Part shown: in pieces, positions 56,404 through 64,000 of the stretch | Numbering within the stretch: the first letter of the stretch is position 1 | Layout of the letters: every line of letters begins with the position of its first letter | DNA from: Rhypophila decipiens | Lineage: Eukaryota; Ascomycota; Sordariomycetes; Sordariales; Naviculisporaceae | DNA length: 64,000 bases | Direction: 5' to 3' | NCBI GenBank assembly: GCA_033297075.1 | Contig: MU858166.1 | Span: 53,151 to 117,150, forward strand | Translations under genes and position numbers: made by a program | The notes under the pieces: model-generated | What the model was told of the DNA's origin: nothing | Database searches by the model: none | Seen by the model: the letters and a program-made list of their open reading frames with translations, nothing else

Positions 56404-58717
56404 ATGACTGTAACCAGCATATTCACACTCAGTCGCTCCGTCATCGGGCCACTGACTACCATCGCCACCATGCCAGAAGCTTGTTCCGGCTGCTATTCAC
56501 TCCTCGGCAGACCAATCACTTTCTCGCCTTCATATATGAACTTTACAACTCTGACATGTGTGGCGTTTAGTGTTTCTGATGCCTGCCCTACGACGGATGT
56601 TGAGTCAATGCCCCCGGCGTGTCTGCCGGCTACGACGACCGGATATGGATTCTTCTCACCAGGGCTTGAATGTCCGTCCGGATGGTTTACTCAACAGTAC
56701 CAACTGAGCAATGGAATGCACATAGCTGAGGGTTTCACTTCTCCTATCTTTAGTCGAGTGGTGAAAGCTTTAACAAAGGACGAGACGGCCGCTTGGTGCT
56801 GTCCCGGGTGAGCACCGATTTTATTAACCCCTTTACTTTATCATCATCAGAATCGTATACAGGCTTGAATCATTTCAACGTCGAACGCCCCCATTGCTCC
56901 CTCGAGTAGTCATACTGCATTTCAATATTCTGACCGTCACTGACATATTTTGGCACTTGGTACTGTCAAAAGTGACTATATACTGTGGTGGCTCCCACTC
57001 AGCGATTCAAACCCTGCATCTTGTCAACTGGGGGTGTCAACCGGGTCTTTCGTGATAAGCACTTGCCTTGCATGGCCATCGGTAGACGAATCGACTTGTG
57101 TAATCCCAGCCACCGCCATCAGCGACATCAGTGGTTCCAGCCCGATAACATACAGCACAGATCATGGAGTGTCGGTTGCTCCTGCTATACACATTGTTTG
57201 GCGACCGCAAGATCGATTCACCACTTCGAGCAATCCTGTGCCAATAACAACAACATCAGCGCACAATGAGCCAACGAGTGCTTCGCCAAGTCCGAAGCAA
57301 AGCTCGCTCACGCCTACCACGAAGGTCACAAGCACTTCCTCGACTTCATCTACTTCAGCCCCTTCAGGCCCACTTTCGTCAACAAGCACCAGTTTGTCTT
57401 TCTCGTCTTCGTCCTCGTCGTCTTCCACCACAACTCATCGTCTCTCTTCAGGACAGAACACAGATACAGCCACCGGATTCACGGACAAGGGGGTTACCTC
57501 CACCGCGATCGAAACACAGAGGTCTGTCTCTTGCCAAACCACCATCGTGGCTACAACGCCTGCAGTCAAAACCACTGACCTTTTCTACCTGGCTGATATC
57601 TAGTCTGACTGGGGACGCAACCAGTTCCTCCTCAAACAATCCACCCGCAGCCCCTCCTCCCGACAACAACGGCGGCATCCACGGCCTCTCCCCCACGGCG
57701 ATGCAATCAGTCACCGCAACCACCGTGACCGTCGGCGTGCTGGGCTTTCTAGGCTTTGGTTTGTGGTTTGGAAAGTTCCGCAAGCGACGCAAGAACTCCG
57801 ACGATGATGAGCAAAATCCGACAGCTCCCGTCGACCGAGCCGTTCTCGATGGTCCCATCAAACCCGAGCTGCCAGTCCCAGGGCCTGGAGAAAGACGAGG
57901 CTCTGGTGCAGATGGTCCAAATAGCAACACTGGTATCTTGACAAGCGCCGGTACGGAGGCTGGCGGACATGGACAATATGGAGACAAGGGGGGAACATCA
58001 CAATCCGAGCTAGACGGTCGAGCTGGCGTGAGCAGTGGACTCGGAGGAGGCGGCAACATCTCTCCAATAGCCGAACATCCAAATGAACAAGACTACCTCC
58101 TCCGTGACGGATATGGGCATCCACATGAACTCCAAAGCGCCGGTGTCGGTGCCGGACCACATGCAGCAGAACTCGCACCTGGACATCGAGTCTCCGAACT
58201 GGACGAACAACAACGGCGAGTCGAACTCGAGGAGCAACAAAGAAGATTCGAGCTCGAAGAACAACATGAGCGGCAACGAGCCGAGCTGATGGCTGCTACA
58301 CCCTCCCCTGCTCCAAGCTATTCCCAGCGTCAACATCAACACCCATATGAGCAGCCATATGGACATCAGCAGCATCAACCATATCAATACCCTGAGGCAG
58401 CCGAGTTGGAATCCCCGCCTGGATGGTCACCACGGACTCCTCAGTCTCCAAGCTCTCCGCAGTCCCCAAGGCCCCCTGTATCTGGGCCGTCATCTGGTCA
58501 CTGGTCGCCTCAAGCACCCAGAGGTCAGGCTCAAGGAGGAGACGGATACTACGATCAGGGACAAGGTCAGGGCTGGGGCCGGCAGAGTCCTCGACAAAGT
58601 CCTTATATAGGCTCGGATCCAAGACAAAGCCCCAGACCACCACAGAGTCCGAGGCCGGACCAGAACCAGAGACAGGGAATGGGACCTGGACCATCAAGGG
58701 CGGGAGGTAATTACTAG
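56404..58717 (+). CDS. Single-pass surface protein with Cys-rich ectodomain and Pro/Gln-rich tail
   Basis: Three exons (56404-56807, 57003-57521, 57604-58717) give 678 aa. Phases match, though the second donor (GTCTGT) is weak and its position less certain. Residues 1-~250 hold a Cys-rich region (YGFFSPGLECPSGWFTQQY, AAWCCPGDSNPASC) of a layout common in uncharacterised fungal surface proteins. No classical signal peptide is visible, which is also common in that group, or the start may be further upstream. A Ser/Thr-rich stalk follows, including a run of about ten serines. Then comes one membrane helix (TVTVGVLGFLGFGLWFG) followed by KFRKRRK, placing the rest in the cytosol. The tail contains a Glu/Gln-rich coiled coil (SELDEQQRRVELEEQQRRF) and a long Pro/Gln/Ser tract with repeated SPR/QSP motifs. 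It resembles a wall-stress or surface sensor; function unproven. Confidence 0.78.
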
Positions 58718-59162
58718 TATGGATGAGGACAAGCAGTGTAAGGTGATGCTGATGTTGGAGGAGCTTTTGGGAAGCAATTTGTCAGTTTACTGAATTGTAT
58801 CAGCATAATCAGCATCACAAACAGATAACAATGAGATGAATTCAGACTTTCTTGTAGCAATAGGATAAATCATAAATGTCATCTCTTCTACTGCACTGAG
58901 TCTGCCATACAAACTGTTGATATTATGAACGTAGAGGCTGACCGCCAGGAGCCCAAGTCACATACCATGCTCCGTTACTAAACACGCCCCAGTCATCAAC
59001 TCGACAAACGCCAAACGTAAACACAGACGGAGAATACAGGACCAATACTCGTGATCATTTGATGCGCATGATAGCGGACAGCCGAAGGGAAGAAGCAGAG
59101 AAAGCCCCAAAAAAACCGATACGCCACGCTAGAAGAACAGCGCATTAGAGATACGTTAGCCC
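58718..59162. other. Convergent 3' spacer
   Basis: About 445 bp between genes that end facing each other; AT-rich 3' UTR sequence only. Confidence 0.5.
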
Positions 59163-60648
59163 CTACAACTTCAAGAGCCAGTCCTCGATCTCACGATCGC
59201 CTATGCTTTGGTACCAGATGCGGGTAAGGGTGTAGCTGGCCGTAGCGAAGATATTGTAGGTCTTGCGTTTCCCGTGGACCAGCACATGAACGGCGTCGAT
59301 CCATAGAGATAGGTCCTGCGGAGGGACGACGTAGTCATCCTTCTCATCCTTTTTGCCAGTGACAAGGTTGACGGGAAGGCAAAAGGGAATACCGAGTTTA
59401 GCTTCGACCAATCCGCCGGCGTTGGAGGCAATGACCGGAATGCCTCGGAGCTGGGCCTCGGTCACGACCATTCCCCAGGCCTCGAACCAGACCGATGGGA
59501 CGATGAGAACTCTGATGCGGTCCCATATCTCGTCCGTATTATTCGTCGCTGGCTCGATCCTTGAAAGTAGTGTCAGCTGATGGTCGCAGGAGTGCTGAAG
59601 TTGAAATGGCTTACGTGATGTTGGAGTACTGGCGCATTCTCTCAATGTGCTCTTCTTCAGAGCCCCAACTAGTCCAAACGACAAACTGAATATCAGGCAT
59701 GTTGTCGGCCAGGGCAAGAAGTATATCGAGGCCCTTGTGCGGGCAGGGATTGATCATACCGACCTCGAACTTGGTGATGTTGTGGCGACGGAGGGGTAAT
59801 GCACCAGTGGCAGGGTCAAGGTAGGCCATGGTGCTATGGAGAAGGTGTTTGGTGGGAAGCCTGCCCCATTCCCAGGCATAATCCCTGAGGGCCTCGGACA
59901 CAGTCCATATGCCGTCCAATCCGCGAAGTAACAGGTCTTCAACGTATGGAGATGCGCAGTGGCCAAGTATTTGACCGGAATAGGGGCCGAAGGGGAGCTG
60001 TTCGGCTGTGTGGATTATGGAGATTCGTTTGAACCTGCTGACGAAAGGGTCATGTGCCGATCCCAGAGGCGAGGGGGTTCCATGAGCAGGTAGGTCTCTG
60101 TGCATGTCGTACGTGAGCTTCAGTGTGAAGGCGTCGTTGAAAATGACATGAGTTGGCTCAAAGGCTAAGATGCGAGATTGGAAAAGAAGCATCAGAGCCT
60201 GGAGTCTCTCAGAAGGTGGTTCTCCCTGGATGATGGCACCATTGTTAGGCTAGGAGTGCATCTCAACAAGTTGACCAACGTGTGAACTCACGTCAAGGTA
60301 ACCCTGGGTCTCGTAGAAGAGCTCCACGCGGGGGTAAGCCGTTTCGAAAGCATCACAGTCGAGCACTGTATACTCGACATTGTCCTCGCTGGTAAAGTTC
60401 TTGACCCAAATGTCGTGGGTCTGCCCCTGAGGGTCGATGACGCGATTGTGGCAGGTGGTGAGGTTAGGCTCAACACCCTTCTCGACAGCACGCCGAACGA
60501 ACTGGTCGACTTCGCTCTGGGTGCCGTAGCAGAGCTGCGCAGTCTTATGGCCGAAGCTGCGTAACTGGCGAAGGAGGCTGATGTTCGACTTGTATCCACC
60601 TGAGGAGGGTGTCAAGCCATGAGCGGTCTGGACCAGGAAGACACGCAT
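59163..60648 (-). CDS. GT4-type glycosyltransferase
   Basis: Three exons on the minus strand (60292-60648, 59615-60249, 59163-59559) give 462 aa. All phases match, and the second exon begins after CCTAG. It has the GT-B plan of CAZy family GT4. The N-terminal Rossmann half starts MRVFLVQTAHGLTPSSGGYKSN, followed by VIFNDAFTLKL and RISIIHTAEQLPFGPYSGQ. The nucleotide-sugar half has MINPCPHKGLDILL and the E-x7-E motif with E356 and E364 in FEAWGMVVTEAQLRGIPVIASNAGG. There is no signal peptide or membrane helix, so it is probably cytosolic. It would transfer a sugar from a nucleotide donor to an unknown acceptor. The upstream sequence has TTAAATA (plus strand 60838-60844), a TATA-like element in minus orientation about 190 bp before the start. 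Confidence 0.87.
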
Positions 60649-63600
60649 GCTTATAAAGGGCGGCGACGTCTGGACAGGCAATGAGGTAAGACGTGTAGGT
60701 GAGGAAGAAAGAAAAGGATACAGACGCCGCGGTGAGGGCTGCGGAGGGACCGAGGGAGAATGCTGCTCAATCTGAAAGGTATCGCTACAGTGTAGGATGT
60801 AAGAGGGAGATGGTGAGAGGACGGGCGGAAAGCAGGGTTAAATAGAATTCGTTGGGGTGGACCGGTCCGGTCAGTTTGCTCCAGGAAAGATGGTCAACAG
60901 TTTTAGGGATCCACTGTGCCGTGAGATTGTCACGGGTGTGTATGGAAGGAAAGGATTGGTCCGTCCCTTCCCTTCCTAGTTGTACATTCGGTCAGGCAAG
61001 GAAAGGGTCAGGTGCTTGCAGTCGATGCTCGTGTCCCTGATTCAATGTCAAGCTCACGCGGCCAGCTCTGCCGTGAGAGCGCGTGATAGATGGCGACAGG
61101 CGTTGTTGTTTCCTTCCACGCACCAACAGTTGAAGCTGTTGCGCTTCTGTGCAAAGGCTTCACCACGTTCCCAGAGATGGCCTTGTGCAGTAAGAAGCAG
61201 GAGGATTGAAAGCCTTCATTGGTCTGGCTCAGCTGAACTTGTTTTATCTTCCCTTTGTTTTCCTTTATCGTGCGTGTGGAGGGGTTTCTCGACTCGATGG
61301 ATTATTGACTGACAGGATTTGCGCGGTCCCGAGCGGTACAACGCTTTACTTTCTTTCTCATAGATAAAATCTCTTATATGACTTGATATCTCTGGCCACC
61401 ATTGAATCAAAGTACTAACTTGCGAACGTCCAGGAGCAACTATGACAGGATTGGGTTGTAGACTGGGGAGGAGTGAATTGAGGCCCCACGGATCATGAGG
61501 GTTGACCATAAAATGGATTGGACATTATTTACACCCTGGAAGTTTTGAACAATTTTGGTCGTGACTGTAACACATAAAAGTCATCATAGACATGTTAGGC
61601 ATTCATGGATGACACAATGACCAAACTAATTGTCATCTGTTGGCAGAGGATTGAAGAATTTTGATCCTGCATGTCAGAATTGAAGAAGGATTGTGTGGTA
61701 CGGATATCTCGTCTCATTGAAGCTCGGGTTCAAATGGCCCAGAGTGTAAATATCACATCCACCTCTGAAAAGGACGAGAGCGTGTAGATACAATATAAAA
61801 CGTCGTCTATCTTTGACGTTACACCATTAGGGGGTGTTTGTCCGAGGCATATATTACGACGTGGCATCGGTGATCCGTGGGTGAGAAGACGATGCTCTTG
61901 AGACCGTAACTTCGATCATCGGAGAGGCGATAAATGTTGCCATAAACAGTCTACTCCTGACCAAAGAAACATCATGTTCCCTTCAAGCAGTACGACTTTA
62001 CCAATCTGCTCAAATGATCTTATTTCAAGCAATGGAAGAGGTGCCTTGGTGGGTGGAAGCCGGAACTAGTCGCCTTAGCCCTGGTCACTAAGGAGTAAGG
62101 AGCTTCAGGATTGGAGTGGTAAGATGTTTTTGTTTGGAAAGGCGAAGCGTGTCAAAGGCCAATTCATAACAACAATTGCTTCAAATTTAGCAGCAGCTAG
62201 CGAGAAAATAATCTTTTATTCAATTGACTTTATTTCCCAAGTCAACAGGCACCACTATCACCATGAGGGTCGGCCTAGTTCATCGCTGTCAGTTCAAGGT
62301 ATCTACTACAGTAGCTGTTGTTGGGCTCCACTGTGGAGCTAGGGGCTGAGGCACTCAAGATCGATACAAGCCCTAGGGCAACGATGCTTGGAAGTCATGA
62401 GCGAGGCCTTGAGACCAATGTGACTTGAATTCGCCTAGAAAATATTCCCTGTTCTCTGCAATCATCTATTCCTTTATGTTCGTATCCGCTCTCGCCTGAG
62501 GTCACGGCGATAGCAAAACCCCTTGATTCAGTTCGCCCTTGCCGAGTTATTTTGCTTTTCTCGTGCTAAAGTCTAGACCCATGTGAGCTTCGCAAGCACT
62601 ACTAGACTCCTTCCCTTTTCGGGGATCCAGGGAAAGTCCAAAGCACAACAACGACCCGTCAGCCGAGGGTTCCTCCTCGGGGTACTAGCCTTGCTCCTGC
62701 CTCTTGGGTATTGTGCTCTTTATCAGCCTCCTCGCACAATTTCAATGAACAACCGTTCCTCTCGAAGTCGCCGTCAACAAGCAACCGTGGTGGTCTGGGA
62801 GAGAGTGAGCGAGTGGAAGTCGACACGTCAACATCCCTGCCCCTAGGTCAAGGCCTCTTTGTCTCCCATCTAATCAAAGTAGAATTGATGAAGGAACATG
62901 GCGTTGTTCTAGAGCGCGGGATATGGAGGGGGTTCACAATTAGAATCCCTTATCATTGCATGAAAGACCCCCAAAACCAAGGTGGAGGTACACTGGTACA
63001 GCCCTTCGATGCCGAGCAGCCATGCGTAGCCACTTCAAGGGAGTTTAGAAGTCAGGCCAATCCATTCACTGCGCTCTGCCTCGCCTTTTCTTTCTTTGCT
63101 GTCTCCACTGCCGCACTGAGACGAGACGATCCCCCAAAACATTCAAACCCACCTACCAGCACGAGAATGGCTAGGAAATTAGGCCTGAGAAACCAGCCTT
63201 TGATACTCGGCGTGCTGTTCTCCTGCCCTGAGTCACCTGACCTTGAGGAATCCCATGTGGTCGAGGAACCCAACAGCGCCAACATGTCCCAGAACAACGT
63301 TAATCATAACCTCACTCCCAAAACAACAATCTTGCCGACCTTCGGTGGACCAAGGGATGGGCGGCCATTGGCCATAGCTCCGCGGACATTGGTTCTGGCC
63401 GCCAACTCCGATCCATCTTGCACAATAGAGGAGAGGTCATTGAAGGTGTGCCTGGTACGACCAGTCCTTTCCCATGGTCCTCGACCCATCAACCCTGTCT
63501 TTGGGCCCTGGGGTAAACAACATCCAGTTAATACTATGCAGTGGGGCTCGAAGCGGAGGCAGGTTCTTCAATAAGAGCCACAGCCGCGCCATTATCGAAG

Positions 63601-63655
63601 ATAAGTTTGGGTATCATGGATGATCGCAACGATGACGGCTCGAGGGGATAAGGTT
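60649..63655. other. Gene-poor region, 3.0 kb
   Basis: No supportable gene. A 287-codon plus-strand frame (62711-63574) lacks an ATG near its start, any domain and normal codon bias. I treat it as chance. The first 200 bp are promoter of the glycosyltransferase gene. Confidence 0.45.
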
Positions 63656-63890
63656 CCGGGGGCGCGAAAGTATGGCGGACCCTAAGTTACGAAAGAAGTA
63701 AGCTTTCAGACAACACATATATAGCAAACCAAATCAAACCAAATCAAGGGTCTGATTTAACTTGCTTTAGCTAAAATAGACTAATTTGTATTAATTTAAT
63801 TTGCTTTATAGTTTATAAATTGATTTAACTAACGTTATCTATAGTTAACGTTAGTATATAGTTATATATAGAATTACCTGTTACAACCTG
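63656..63890. repeat. AT-rich, RIP-like stretch
   Basis: A sharp drop in GC with repeated AACCAAATCAA, TTAATTTAATTTG and TATATAG motifs. A 9-bp inverted pair CTAACGTTA/TAACGTTAG lies at 63829-63837 and 63846-63854. Such stretches in Pezizomycotina are usually transposon remnants altered by repeat-induced point mutation. No coding remnant is legible here. Confidence 0.5.
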
Positions 63891-64000
63891 ACACCTGGGT
63901 ATGGCCAGACTGCAAGGCAGGACGCCTAACGGGGGTTGACAGTTGGAAAGGAGGTTGTACGCGGTAAGTACTGCAAGTACTGTCACTGATCAGGTTGCTC

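Noticed and set aside
62711..63574. 287-codon plus-strand open frame near the right edge
   Set aside because: It begins without ATG, has no domain, and shows poor codon bias. Smaller opposing frames are equally plausible.

Overview
The window looks like nuclear DNA of a filamentous ascomycete (Pezizomycotina, most likely a Sordariomycete; I cannot name the genus). Genes are widely spaced on both strands. They have short spliceosomal introns of about 50-120 nt with GTAAGT/GTATGT donors and CTAAC/CTGAC-like branch points. Families typical of this group are present: DUF3176 proteins, a yapsin-like GPI-anchored protease, an F-box protein, BAHD-type acyltransferases and a NACHT-ankyrin NLR. Intron/exon models were built by hand from reading-frame phase and splice signals.

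Layout. 1-18 kb: secreted alpha-carbonic anhydrase; a Tri3/AATase-like acyltransferase homologue whose HHxxxDG motif has lost its histidines; a small putative membrane protein; an F-box protein; a small hypothetical gene with a frame conflict; a polytopic membrane protein; and an intron-containing tRNA-Tyr. 18-31 kb: a probable allorecognition or immune-type locus. It holds a 2293-residue protein with a degenerate SesB-like hydrolase, NACHT, about 30 ankyrin repeats and SPRY. Beside it are a fungal-specific beta-rich 293-aa protein and, divergently transcribed, a 986-aa ankyrin/subtilase (S8) protein. 32-43 kb: secreted alpha/beta hydrolase, BAHD acyltransferase, DUF3176 membrane protein and UNC93-like MFS transporter. 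37.7-38.3 kb and 48.4-48.7 kb carry two copies of a dispersed element built from a 22-bp minisatellite with related, partly inverted end motifs.

44-53 kb is a graveyard. It holds a LaeA/UMTA-like methyltransferase pseudogene with four frameshifts and a heavily decayed fragment of a highly reducing polyketide synthase (AT, DH, ACP recognisable). Together they look like a dead secondary-metabolite cluster. 53-61 kb: GPI-anchored aspartic protease, a single-pass surface protein with a long Pro/Gln-rich tail, and a GT4-type glycosyltransferase. 61-64 kb is gene-poor and ends in an AT-rich stretch resembling RIP-altered DNA.

The most interesting part is 18.2-31.1 kb. An NLR with an apparently inactive effector hydrolase lies next to an intracellular subtilase and an uncharacterised beta-rich partner. 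This recalls fungal cell-death loci in which a protease gene is paired with an executioner gene, but the partner's identity cannot be settled by reading alone.
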